A stretch of 64,000 nt of DNA from Undaria pinnatifida (GCA_012845835.1 JABAKD010000023.1:21608203-21672202), one strand, 5' to 3'; shown: positions 10,527 to 19,789, counted from the stretch's first letter. Notes: a model not told the origin generated them from the sequence alone. Translations and numbers: made by a program.

Positions 10527-10750
10527 CGAACGCGGGCTACGATATAGGTGTTAAGACATACCACGTTCAGGCAGATTTTTTTCTGAGTGACGTGGTTCCT
10601 TAACCAAAAATCGTCGGCATTTCGCCTTTATGTTTGCAGCATTTTTTGTTGAACTACTAGGGAAAGGGACCGTTCATCGTGGGTAGCACATTTGTTTTTC
10701 AAAATCAATTTTTGGGGAAGGTTTAGAGATCCTACAGGAAGGCACGTACT
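10527..10750 (+). repeat. MITE-like family A, copy 8
   Basis: GCGGGCTACGATATAGGTG start, CTGAGTGACGTGGTTCCTTAACCAAAAATCGTCGGCATTTCG core, CATCGTGGGTAGCAC, and GGGGAAGGTTTAGAGATCC. Its end abuts the next family A copy, making a tandem pair. Confidence 0.5.
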
Positions 10751-10975
10751 ACGATAAGAGTAGCACTTTTCTTCTGAATTTTTTTTGTGAATGACGGGGC
10801 TCCTTAACCCCAAATCGTCGGAATTAGGCATGATTCTCGTTGTATACGTGGGCCATGGGATTTTCATCCGGGAGCAGTTTAATCTTCACCGAAACGTTTA
10901 TTGGGGGAGGTCGTCAGCTCCTAAAGTCAATAGCCCCAAATACACATGGTGTACCTCTATCGTAGCACGCGTCGG
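10745..10975 (+). repeat. MITE-like family A, copy 7
   Basis: Starts CGTACTACGATAAGAGTAGCAC, core GAATGACGGGGCTCCTTAACCCCAAATCGTCGGAATT, GTATACGTGGGCCATGGG, GGAGGTCGTCAGCTCC, and ends GTGTACCTCTATCGTAGCACGCGTCG. This is the most complete A copy; start and end are inverse complements over about 18 bp. Confidence 0.6.
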
Positions 10976-10982
10976 AAAGAGG

Positions 10983-11160
10983 ACTAAGGCTACGGTACGG
11001 GCGTGCCCACTTTTTCACTGCTTGGTTTGGGCCACTCGCCTGGGTTTGCTCTGTACCTCACTGTGAGTAGTTTTCACATTGGTTTGCTCGGCGCACCGTA
11101 GCTAACCATTCCCTGGCGGTATCATACCGCAAGCAAAACCACCAGAAAACAAATTATCTG
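10983..11160 (-). repeat. MITE-like family P, copy 10 (partial, inverted)
   Basis: CTAAGGCTACGGTACGGGCG, TTTTTCACTGCTTGGTTTGGGCCACTCGCC, GTACCTCACTGTGAG, GGCGCACCGTAGCTAACCATTCC follow the P order on the minus strand. The palindromic end is lost. Confidence 0.55.
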
Positions 11161-11540
11161 TATGATCTCAAGTAGATCGTGACCTACAGTAGATCGTGTT
11201 CTGTTGGAGGAGTGAAAGTTTGAGGCTCACCTGATGATTGACCTGCCCCCTGCCTCGGTCAACATGTTCCCACCGAGGTCCAGGTTTCTGAGGCTCGTGT
11301 TCCAGCACAGCATTCGCGACAGCGCCAGGCTGGCCTTACCCCCAACGCGGTTCCATGATAGTCCCAGCGATGTCAGCTACCGAACACAGACCAGAGAGAA
11401 ACCATCGGTCAATGCGTCGTGCTACGTACCGCGGAAGCGTGTTGCGAAAGGGGTGCAAGCCGATCGCCCCGGTGATTTAGTCTGTACCCTCGAATACTTA
11501 TAGCATTGGTCTTTGAGTCCGATTTCCATCGTGGTGATAT
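11160..11540. other. Unassigned interval
   Basis: An 89-codon plus-strand frame (11234-11503) has no recognisable domain, and it sits between repeat copies. I would not call it a gene on present evidence. Confidence 0.3.
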
Positions 11541-11790
11541 TTTGACTATATATATTTGCAAAAATGCACAAAAAAAAATGAACGGCTGAGAGCGCCTCGA
11601 GCAGCGTGAACAGATGTAATTTGACGGCAGTCGATGAGGGAATAAAATGCTGAACTATTCTCGGGAAAAAAACGAAGGCGCGTACCGTAGTAGAGATGGG
11701 GGGGAGGGCCCACTTTGTGAGGAGGGCCCACTACGTGACCCCGGATCTGAGATACTACTAGGAGGGACGGCGACAGTCGTGCAAGGAAAA
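11540..11790 (-). repeat. Dispersed repeat D, copy 3 (inverted)
   Basis: Minus-strand copy: GTAATTTGACGGCAGTCGATGAGGGAATAAAATGCTGAACTATTCTCG, GTACCGTAGTAGAGATGGG, GTGACCCCGGATCTGAG. A 15-bp segment GGAGGGCCCACT..GTGA is tandemly duplicated near 11703-11740. Confidence 0.55.
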
Positions 11791-12084
11791 AAAATTGGAT
11801 GAAGATATGTATATATATATAGCTTTGGATCGATCGGATTATTTCTGACAGAAGGATAGTCATCCGACCGTAGGGGTTGCAACTATCGGGCCTAAATGTT
11901 CCTTAAGCGTTGAACGTTCGGCTAGCATGATCCCTTCACGAGTTTCTTTGTTTTTTATTATCACAGCATGGAATACTGGTCGGGTTGCGCATAGTCCGGA
12001 AGCATGTTTTAAAAGATTGAGCTGCTCACGTTACGATCTCAAACGATTCCGCGGCGCCGCTAGCTTGGGAAGACTCTATAATCG

Positions 12085-12345
12085 TTTGGGGACGATGGCT
12101 GCGGCAGGAGGGGGGGTACCCCCTTTTTCACAGGTGTTTTTTCGCCCCTGCTCGCTCGAGTGACGATTTATCTCAATGTGAAACATCTTTTAGGGGGTTT
12201 GATTTCGCTCGGCATGGCTAATGAATGCATGGCGGCGGTTTCATATGACCAGCTGCAAAACGCACGGAAGCTTAAGGACGCCAAGGAATGGGGGGGGGCG
12301 CTCGCGCGAGTGACCCCTGGGCCACTTCAACATTTAGGCCTCACA
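12085..12345 (-). repeat. MITE-like family P, copy 11 (inverted)
   Basis: GACGATGGCTGCGGCAGGAGGGGGGGTACCCCC start, GCTCGCTCGAGTGACG, CTCGGCATGGCTAATGAATGC and the palindrome GCGCTCGCGCGAGTGACCCC at about 12299-12318, then GGGCCACTTCAAC. Good full-length example. Confidence 0.6.
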
Positions 12346-12639
12346 AATGACCCCCCTACGGATAAGCAACAGTTTTCTGAAATATATGGGAAAGGCGTGT
12401 TGAGCGCCCAAACGTTGGGGGTGTCTCTATTTGAAGAAGGGACGGTGCTCCGTCTCGACAGGGGTGCGTGGTCAATGATCAAGTGACTAAGGCAAGCAAA
12501 AAATGAGCACGCTCCTGCCACCCCCGACTTTAGCCAAGGTCTTGGATTGGTTGGATCATTTCGAACCGGAAATGGGTTCGCCAACCTGAGAACTACGTAA
12601 TATATTTAGAATACAGGTAGAGATGCATGCCACTGAAAC

Positions 12640-12800
12640 CTGGTACGTGCTACGATACAGGTGCTTTGGCTTTTTTTTGTCTTCTATGGGTTTTGCTTAA
12701 CGCCTTTACAACTGGAAATCCGTTTTGGAGACAGAACTACTTGGGAATTAGTATAGGGAGAGATTTTGGGACTCTAAAGGGGTTAAGGAGCTCTATAAAC
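12640..12800 (+). repeat. MITE-like family A, partial copy 10
   Basis: ACGTGCTACGATACAGGTGC start followed by decayed core and GGGAGAGATTTTGGGACTC, GGGGTTAAGGAGCTC. Diverged more than other copies. Confidence 0.4.
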
Positions 12801-12844
12801 CTTACTCAATAACCTGATTTGGAGTAAACTTGAGTCGTCTACGA

Positions 12845-13067
12845 CGGTAACCGCCCCCAACCTGTTATTTGAGAAATGATCGTTTTGAAACCAGCTCCAT
12901 TGGCCGTATCTCCTGAAACACGGTGCCCCCTGCCACCCTGACGTCATCGTTTGATAGTCCTTTGCAAAACAAGAAAATGTACGACGTACGGATATTTTTT
13001 TCCTAGCACCATTTCTCGGGCCGAGCAGTCATGAAACGTTCGTTCAAGAAAAGCGCTGGTTTTCGGG
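12845..13067 (+). repeat. MITE-like family B, copy 3
   Basis: CCAGCTCCATTGGCCGTATCTCCTGAAACACGGTGCCCCCTGCCACCCTGACGTCATCG, TTTGCAAAACAAGAAAA and GGGCCGAGCAGTCATGAAACGTTCGTTCAAG match copies 1 and 2. It abuts repeat C directly. Confidence 0.6.
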
Positions 13068-13247
13068 GGGTGTACTCAATTTGTGCATGACAGTAGTTGC
13101 ATGACCATAGAGCCTCGCATTCCTACTAGGCCGGGACGGAGCACGACGGGTTTTCACCAACCAGACAGGCATTGCTTGCACCAAGCGCGAAGCGCCGTGT
13201 AAGGTGTTCGGCAATTTGCATGAAGGGTGAACTGCATCCTTCCAGGA
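13065..13247 (+). repeat. Dispersed repeat C, copy 2
   Basis: Collinear with copy 1 (7640-7825) at clearly recognisable identity, for example CATGACCATAGAGCCTCGC, GGTTTTCACCAACCAGACAGGC and GAAGGGTGAACTGCATCCTTCCA. Confidence 0.6.
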
Positions 13248-13589
13248 ACCGCTCGTAAGACGGACTTCGTCACCTTGTGCCTAGTTTCTATATTATGGAT
13301 GGCAGCGCCAATAGTACATACTTTGTTTTCTGGTGTGGCAACTCCTGAGACAGCAATGGGTATTTCTATGTAGCTTCCTCGTGGGTGCAATACCATACTA
13401 ACACTACGTGATGCGAGCATTCCCCTTGTGCGGAGTTACGATTATCCATCCACCCACAGTATGGTCTAACTCGGCAACCATCATGGTGACCTGGTCTTGG
13501 GGGGGGAAATAATCGTAGATTCAGACACTTGAAAGTGCAAGCCGATGAACGAACCCGAGGCCTAGGTATTCAAAACGAAAAGGCTTGCA

Positions 13590-13852
13590 AACGACGCTTG
13601 CTACGATAAAGGTAGCAGTTGTTGGCTGAATTTTTTCCTTGTTGTGAGGAGTTTCCTTAACCTAAAATCGTCGGAACTCCGTCTCATTTGGGCAAACGTG
13701 AGGCTTTTATTCTTAGCCCTTGAGTCTGCTCATTGGGCAGATTTTTGTTTAGTTCCTCAATATCAGTTTTTGACTCAGAACGCTATAGAGGTTCTCAAGT
13801 AAACACCCACGAAAGGAAAGTGAACGGCTCACCTATACCGTAACTTGCGTCA
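13590..13852 (+). repeat. MITE-like family A, copy 9
   Basis: Starts CGCTTGCTACGATAAAGGTAGCAG, core GAGTTTCCTTAACCTAAAATCGTCGGAACTCCG, then TTGGGCAGATTTTTG, AACGCTATAGAGGTTCTCAAGT, and ends GGCTCACCTATACCGTAACTTGCGTC. Full length, moderately diverged. Confidence 0.5.
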
Positions 13853-13859
13853 AAAAAAA

Positions 13860-14300
13860 TAATCGCGGTCCGACGCTTTTGGGTTAAGGCTCCCCGTCCT
13901 TGAGCAAAATCCCAACGTGCTGCTCTATCGTACCACGCGTCTAACGTTTAGCACGTAGGGGTGACCCTGGTTTATTGCTGGGGTTCCTCGCTAAACTCCT
14001 TTGTTGGTTTATGCCCGAAGACAAGCCTTACTATATAGTATTTTGGTGTGTGTGGTGGTAGGATCTTCGGAGATGCGGCGGATCTCATTGTTTCCCGAAA
14101 GGGTACGACAAATTGGTGTACGACCGCCACTTTGGGGTATCGTATACCATACACTTGATATGATCAGCAGGCGACGCCCCATTTGGTCAGAATTTTAAAT
14201 TGTGTTTTCTACTTTATCTCTTCTCCACCTCATATTCCCTCGTCCGGTACCAAGCAATGTTCCCGCAAACAATCCTACGCCAGGCATACAGATGGTAGAT
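13860..14300. other. Unassigned interval
   Basis: Contains family A-like scraps near 13870-13945 (GGGTTAAGGCTCCCCGTC, GTGCTGCTCTATCGTACCACGCGTC). Otherwise no gene or repeat identified. Frames of 60-65 codons on both strands overlap and are probably fortuitous. Confidence 0.35.
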
Positions 14301-14301
14301 T

Positions 14302-14646
14302 ATGCTTATTTCCGAGTATAAGGATCGATCCAGATATCTCGTGCATAGGGTGAGCGCAAGGATGGAGACGTCATTCGTCGGCCTTACGATCGAGGCGCAA
14401 AAGGGCTACACCAAGAAAGCCATTATGGAAGCTCCTTTGGAACTCGACATTACCAAATTCCGCAGAACAGCAGCAAGGAGCTTGAGGCCTTGGAAAGCCC
14501 AGAGAGATGAATATCACACCAAGGCAAGATCCCATGATGTCCAAGGATCAGCGCCAGGACAGGAATACCTAGGACCCGCGCGTACCAGACCCAGGGGCGT
14601 CTTGAGAGCATGGATGCGCTCGGGAATTTTGTTTATGGCTGAATGA
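14302..14646 (+). CDS. Hypothetical ORF, 114 codons, basic
   Basis: I do not recognise this product. The frame is basic (many Arg/Lys) and unusually free of repeats compared with the preceding 14 kb. Its third codon positions look mildly non-random. No signal peptide, membrane segment or known motif is evident. It is followed within 100 bp by the Pro-rich frame at 14737 and could be an upstream exon of the same transcription unit. It could equally be an old repeat. Confidence 0.25.
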   Translation: MLISEYKDRSRYLVHRVSARMETSFVGLTIEAQKGYTKKAIMEAPLELDITKFRRTAARSLRPWKAQRDEYHTKARSHDVQGSAPGQEYLGPARTRPRGVLRAWMRSGILFMAE

Positions 14647-14736
14647 GCCGAAGCTTGCGAAACAGATTTTTCGGACTGCGCAATTATTGGATGAAGTCAA
14701 GGGAGACATGCTGGGAGCGGCAACCATTGCTTTGCT

Positions 14737-15024
14737 GTGGGTTATATTCATGGGCGGGAAGAGCGCGATAAAGGGGAGGCAGCGGTGGTAGAACAGGAGT
14801 GTCTACCGCCACGGCCACCGCCGCCACCGTCCCTATCGACACCGCGGCCGCTGTTGCTGCCACCCGTGCCAGAAGCGAAGAAGCTGCCGCCTGAGCAAGT
14901 CGAGGTAGAAGGGAACCAGAAAAAACGCAAGACTAGGTGGGAATATTTTGCTTTTTGGTGGGTGCGGTGTCAGATTGCGGGAACGGAGCACTGGGGGAAG
15001 GAGGCGAGTTGCTTTCTGGGATAA
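14737..15024 (+). CDS. Proline-rich ORF with UHM-ligand-like motif (possible exon)
   Basis: Residues 22-45 are proline-rich; residues 62-69 read KKRKTRWE, preceded by an acidic stretch. A basic run ending in R-W followed by an acidic residue resembles the U2AF-ligand motif (ULM) of splicing factors SF1 and SF3b155 (family knowledge). Immediately downstream, ACTAG|GTGGGA at about 14933-14942 could act as a splice donor, after which the frame loses coding character (YFAFWWV). No KH domain is visible nearby, so SF1 itself is not supported. The ATG is simply the first in frame. Confidence 0.3.
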   Translation: MGYIHGREERDKGEAAVVEQECLPPRPPPPPSLSTPRPLLLPPVPEAKKLPPEQVEVEGNQKKRKTRWEYFAFWWVRCQIAGTEHWGKEASCFLG

Positions 15025-15063
15025 ATGGACGACTACGAACAGCAGCGGTAGAACGAGCTGGTC

Positions 15064-15747
15064 TTGGCGGAGTCGAGTGTGGAAGAGCTACTGCAGCAGC
15101 AGCCACACCGGCAGCAGCCACAGCTACCTGGTGCTGCCGCCCCAAACCCTTGGCCACCCCCGAAGGCGCCGCTACCGCCGCAGCAGTCGGTGGCAGCGCA
15201 GCCGCTTCCCCGGCGGGTGGCAGCGCAGCCGCTTCCCCGGCTGTCGCCACCGGAGGAAGTTGACGGAGATGAGCTCAAAGACGTGGTTGTAGCTGAGAAA
15301 ATAGTCGAAATGGTGGGAAAAGGGAAAGCGTTTGACGGGGGAGAAGGAACGGTGGAGTTTGAGACGAGCAAAGCCAATCAGGAAGAGCAGGAGGAGCAAT
15401 GGCCGTCGCCAACGCAGCAGCAGCAGCAGGAGGATCAGCAGCAGTCGCAGCTGCAGTCGCCGGGTCCAGCACCGCCTGCTTGGTCGCCGGCAGCCCCCGC
15501 TGAATTCGAAAACATTTATTCCGTCGGCTTGGGGAGACTTCGGGGGGAGAAGCGATGGCACGACGGTTTGGTTGTGAAACTGAACTGCGAGTCGAACCTA
15601 TCGTCCTCGATGAGAGCGTCGGGTGCTGAACCCATTGACGTCTGGGCCAGAGCTGGGATCGGTACGAGGTGGCTGGTTGCGATGGAGGGCGCCCGGAATC
15701 ACGGACACCCCGCCGGCAAAGCTTTTCCGCCTTTCGGACCGGACTAG
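15064..15747 (+). CDS. Gln/Pro-rich low-complexity ORF, 227 codons
   Basis: CAG-rich frame with poly-Gln runs (residues 10-20 and about 118-131), Pro-rich spacers and an acidic middle segment (about residues 61-112). A perfect-period 27-bp duplication (starts 15190 and 15217) makes the nine-residue repeat VAAQPLPR(R/L). No enzyme domain. It may be a regulatory or disordered protein or a downstream exon of 14737-15024. Other frames are also open across the CAG tract (minus 15033-15377, 15275-15763), so the reading frame is not certain. Confidence 0.35.
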   Translation: MAESSVEELLQQQPHRQQPQLPGAAAPNPWPPPKAPLPPQQSVAAQPLPRRVAAQPLPRLSPPEEVDGDELKDVVVAEKIVEMVGKGKAFDGGEGTVEFETSKANQEEQEEQWPSPTQQQQQEDQQQSQLQSPGPAPPAWSPAAPAEFENIYSVGLGRLRGEKRWHDGLVVKLNCESNLSSSMRASGAEPIDVWARAGIGTRWLVAMEGARNHGHPAGKAFPPFGPD

Positions 15748-15760
15748 GTAACCAAACGTT

Positions 15761-15834
15761 CATGTAGACTGCATTTATTTCCAGCCTGGGTTTTGTTCAT
15801 GTAGACTGCATTTATTTCCAGCCTGGGTTTTGTT
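15761..15834 (+). repeat. Perfect 37-bp tandem duplication
   Basis: Unit starting CATGTAGACTGCATTTATTT occurs twice without mismatch (15761-15797, 15798-15834), just 3' of the Gln-rich ORF stop. Probably a recent replication-slippage or end-joining duplication, possibly inside a 3' UTR. Confidence 0.9.
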
Positions 15835-17100
15835 TTCATTTCAACAGCAATACAGTAGGATACTGTTAGTGGTGTTGGTGTAATCGAGACGATATACTGC
15901 TATAATTGCGGCAGCGATGTTTGGCGTAGCATCATATCATTGACTTGCTTTTCTTTGCGGTGACTACTTTGCTTTTAGTGTGGAATGGTAGCTATTATAG
16001 GGCAGAGGGCTATGCAACTGTGTAGGATAAGTGCTTGTGCCGGTCACCCTGCACTTTTTCCCCCCTCCTCCCCAGCAACTGCTTATGCTTGCTCTCTGCT
16101 GATCAAGCCCAAATACCAAAATGCTGGATTGTGGAGGGATGAGTGACTGTTAGAAATGTTTGCGGAGCATATGATAGCGCTTGCCTGTTGTAGCCGAATT
16201 TTCTGCCGCATATGATATGAGTTGGCCTTCTGGTTTATTTTCAATCAACCATTTTCCCTCAGTGCAAAAGGGTTTCAGGAAATATGGTCATCGCTGAAAA
16301 CATAACTTTTTATTTCGGTCTTGCGGAAAGATGACGGTGTTGATTGGTATGATAGCGGTTTATCTTACTAATAGCTGGTACCTGGTACCTGGTGGTATGA
16401 GTGTGGCTTTGGTAGATCGGGAAAAGGTCACATATTGTTGTAGTTGTTGTCCTCACATAAACTCGCATAATCAAGTCCGTGGTCACGGGACAGGTTTCAG
16501 TCACTCTGGAGAGGAAGAATACTCCAGGGAAAAAATATAGAAGCCACAAAAGTTATACACGCATATATCATAGCTGGCGCAATTCATGCCTCCGCCAGAA
16601 AAAAAAAAAAAAAATCGGAAGTTAGCCTACGATGTGCTAGGTCCATATTGGTCCATATGTCGCACTATTCGCGCCTGGAAAAAGAAACCGACTACACCGC
16701 TTGCCACCCAGAAAAGACTACCACGTATACGTTACACGTGGTACCTATCACTACGTATACGCATGTCAGACTCAAGTCAATAGGAAAATAGAAAAGAAAA
16801 GAAAAGGCAGAAAAGAAAACAAAGAAAAATAATGCGATAAAAGAAGGGAAAATGAAAAGAAAAGAAAAGAAAATTTAAGAAGACGAAGCAAGGAAAGGAA
16901 AGGAAAGCCCACCACACGTACTAGCAGATCCTATGAACTTATTAACGACGGCATTGGGCTCATAGAGGGTATCAAGTGCATCAATGGCACTGGGGGGAGA
17001 ATGCAGCCAGGCGAAAAATTCAGGACGGCGTTACGCTAACCTGTGACGGCCATTGGAAGGCCCACAAGCTTCAAGACCATGACGGCCGGACCCAGACCTC
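15835..17100. other. Non-coding interval with purine-rich tract
   Basis: No gene recognised. 16378-16395 has two abutting GGTACCT units; 16595-16615 is a poly(A) run. From 16785 to 16910 the plus strand is an A/G-rich (GAAAA)n-like low-complexity tract. Confidence 0.4.
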
Positions 17101-17123
17101 AGTCGCTTGAGAATGACGCCCTT

Positions 17124-17252
17124 CCTGCCCCCCCCCCCCCCCTTCCTCTCCCTTTCCCCCCTCCTCCCTCCCCCCTTCCCCCCTTCCCCCCTTCCCCCCT
17201 TCCCCCCTCCCTCCTCTCCCTCTCCCTATCCGCCCCCCTCCCCCTTGCCGCT
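17124..17252 (-). repeat. G/A-rich simple repeat at LINE 3' end
   Basis: On the plus strand this is a C/T tract with a CCCCCCTT-type period. On the minus strand it is (GGGGGGAA)n and lies about 120 bp beyond the last LINE codons. Its position fits a LINE 3' tail made of short tandem repeats, as in some RTE-type elements (family knowledge); it could also be an unrelated microsatellite. Confidence 0.6.
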
Positions 17253-17370
17253 TAGAGATGCCGACGGCGGATGGCGCTGCCGCGGTCTTTGCGTGTCGAT
17301 CTGCAGCTCTGAATGTCTCCGTGTCATGCAAGTTCCGCATAAATGACTCTGCTCCCTTCTCTACGCGTCC

Positions 17371-17826
17371 AAACTATCTGCCGGCCTTCTGTGCATCCTT
17401 TTGCCGCCCTCCGAACTCCGTTCCAAAGACCGACATAACCTCTTTCAGGTGCACCTCCCAGTCCTTATCTTGCCACCCTGAGCAGCCCTTACCCCCAACA
17501 AGCTCCCCAAACATCACCCTCCGTGGCAGACGCTCCTCCCCCATACGTGCTACGAATCCCGCAAACAATATCCTCCGTTTGCGCACTATCGCCTCAATGC
17601 TCTCGGAAGCTGTCTTGGCAAGCGCATCGGCGTACGATAGGGTGTGGTCGTCGCGCTTTGGTTTCCGCCATCTGGGGCATCGGAGGAGCATGGAGTGGTG
17701 AGCCCATCGTAGCCTGTCATAGTCAGGCTTTTTCGGGCTCCACGTCATGCAACCGTAGAGTAGTGATTCTGTCGGCAAGCGCACCTTCAACCGTAAGCGC
17801 ACACCCGGGAGATCATAGATTTCCAT
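17371..17826 (-). pseudogene. LINE pol C-terminal region
   Basis: The 150-codon frame carries LLYGCMTWSP at residues 24-33 and a (R)RRILFAGFVARM..ERLPRRVMFGEL block. This is the conserved region between RT and the C-terminus of RTE/CR1-like LINE proteins. In place relative to the RT segments upstream; ends before the G/A-rich tail. Confidence 0.8.
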
Positions 17827-17912
17827 CTTTTACCCCTGGAAGCACGCCCAGGATGTCTGAAGACGCCGCATTACCTCGGTGCTGAGGTTACTGTTCACGC
17901 TGATGGCCCCGC

Positions 17913-18338
17913 TCAAGTACACAAACTCGATCGTTTGTATACCTTGCCGGCTGCAATGATGGCGAACGACACCTTCCCGCCACCGTTAGTCTGCGGGCAC
18001 ATGATCTCCTTTTTGGCCTGGAGGACCGTAAACACGATCGCCAAGCACGCAGTCACGATTACCGTCATCATCTTTTCCAGCCCTTTTGATGTTCGCGATA
18101 CGGTGCCCGCATCGTCAGCGTACAGCATACCCCACAACCTCTGCACCTCCTCCTCCTGCGTCCCCCCCCGCCCGTCTACTTTGCCTGTGCGTGGTGTGCC
18201 CTTCATCTCCCCTGTCTCCTTGTTTCGATGGAGCTGCACCATGTTGTCCGTGACGGCTGCATCAGAGAATAAGCGTTTCTCGGCCACACGCAGTACCGCC
18301 GTGAAAAACATGTTGAAAGCGGTGGTTCGAGCACGCAC
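17913..18338 (-). pseudogene. LINE reverse transcriptase, YADD segment
   Basis: Residues 73-76 are YADD, encoded at 18111-18122, the catalytic metal-binding pair of the RT palm. It is followed by a helix-like segment (SKGLEKMMTVIVTAC). It is in a different frame from the palm segment 18203-18826, so at least one frameshift separates motif B from motif C. Confidence 0.85.
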
Positions 18339-18826
18339 CCGTGCGCAAGACTTTGATCCACGTGGAACTTATCCGAGCACTCTCCATCATCCAACCGCAC
18401 GCATGCTTGCATGCCGTCATGGAATTGGCGGATGACGGCGAGCATTCCCGGTGGCACGCCAAAACGGGCGAGGACATCCCACAGAAGGGTTCGGTCGACG
18501 GAGTCATGTGCTTTGGTGGGGTCGATAAAGCACAAGTACAAGGGAGTGTCTTCCTCCCTCGCCAGTTCCTGCAATCGTCGTACAACGAACATCATGGTAA
18601 CCGTCGAGCGTTGGGGCCTGAACCCACACTCTTCCTCCGGCAGAATGTTCTCATGTTCGCAGTAGTCACTAAGGCGACTCGCGATGACTTCGAGGAATAC
18701 TTTGCCGGCGTGAGCCAAGATGGGGATGCGACGATAGTTGACACATTCTGTTCGATTTTTCTTCTTCTGCAGCACCTTAATCGTTGCATCTTTCCATTGT
18801 TGCGGCACGCCACCTGCCCTCCACAC
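18203..18826 (-). pseudogene. LINE reverse transcriptase, finger/palm segment
   Basis: Contains [16 protein letters not shown], the NYR block, GFRPQRST, and motif A as [13 protein letters not shown], with both acidic residues of the FID..KA.DS pattern kept. The motif B region is decayed ([14 protein letters not shown] instead of the usual G.RQGC.L.P.LF). The N-terminal half continues from 18863-19084 in another frame. Confidence 0.85.
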
Positions 18827-18862
18827 AGTGACGATGGTATCGTGGAACGTTCCGAGCGTGTC

Positions 18863-19311
18863 TCATCCTCCTTCAATAGCCAAGACCTTCAGGAGCTCGG
18901 CCGGGAGGCCATCAGGCCCTACAGCCTTTCGGTTCGCCAACGCACGAATCACTTCCTCTACTTCGTACCTAGACGGGGCATCGTCCAGTGGTCTGCATGG
19001 GGGCCACTGCTTAAGCTCGTCCACAATGTTCGCATCAAGGGTCGGCGACTTGTTGCTAAGCAATTTATGAAACACCTCACCCACCGCTCCCGGATTTGGG
19101 CATTGTCCCGCAGCGATCGACCTTCCTCGCCCTTGACGTACTGCGAGTTGAACGCCCTCTTCCCTTCTACGCCCATCCCCTTTAGATGTTTGTAGAAGCC
19201 AAACTGATCACCTTCTCGGATACCCCCTTCGAGTTGGCTGACGTATTCTTCGAAGAACCTCTGTACAGCTTCCGCCCGCGTACGTTTCAGCTGTTTGCTG
19301 GTCGCCTTCAT
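18863..19311 (-). pseudogene. LINE pol, region upstream of RT palm
   Basis: Two overlapping frames. 18958-19311 holds a basic linker (FFEEYVSQLEGG, FYKHLKGM). 18863-19084 holds the RT finger motif SRYEVEEVIRALANRKAVG followed by PDGLPAELLK. The frame switch lies near 19000. Confidence 0.75.
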
Positions 19312-19429
19312 TGCTCGCCGTAGACCACATCATTTGGAGCAGAACGAAGCCGATTCCTCGCGTCTTCCCTATCCTGCCATTGTACACCCAACTCCGCTTT
19401 CGTCTCCTCCGTCGCACACCAACCCTTCG

Positions 19430-19768
19430 CTACTTGATTGCACCGAGTAGGGGTGCTATATCGGCCGCATTCGACAGTAGAGCCTTTGCTAATACCGAGG
19501 TCATGTCATCAACGCTTCCCGTATTAGGACCGGGTATCGGGGAGGAAAACTTGGCGGCTCTCGTTTCTTGGAGATTCACCCGGAGATGCCGGTCCGCCAT
19601 TAACCCTTTTTGGTAGATCAACAGCCCCCCGACTCTCTTTGGATGATTTGGTGCGATGCAATGCAAAAGGTGAATATTGCCGAACACGAGAGTGTGGTCC
19701 GACACAGCATTCTCCTTGGGTGGGGTCATCCGTGTCTTAATTTGTGTTGCAAACATGAAAGGGTCCAA
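19430..19768 (-). pseudogene. LINE endonuclease C-terminal remnant
   Basis: The frame includes SDHTLVFGNI, matching the last catalytic block (SDH) of APE-like endonuclease/exonuclease/phosphatase domains found at LINE N-termini. Most of the domain (its first catalytic residues) is absent. Confidence 0.55.
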
Positions 19769-19789
19769 ACTTCACTACTACGAACGAGT

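Larger units (their letters stand above)
17371..19770 (-). mobile_element. Degenerate non-LTR retrotransposon (RTE/Jockey-like LINE)
   Basis: Minus-strand pieces occur in the expected LINE order: endonuclease remnant (19430-19768, with S-D-H-T-L-V at residues 23-28), linker, RT finger region (18863-19084, KAVGPDGLPAELLK), RT palm (18203-18826), YADD segment (17913-18338) and a C-terminal region (17374-17826) with the LLYGCMTW and RRRILFAGFVARM signatures. Frames change several times, so no intact product is possible. The N-terminal endonuclease is mostly missing (5' truncation, usual for LINEs). Confidence 0.85.

Noticed and set aside
17043-17346. Plus-strand Pro/Leu/Ser-rich ORFs over the C/T tract
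   Set aside because: Simple-sequence translation of the CCCCCCTT repeat; the locus is the 3' end of a minus-strand LINE.
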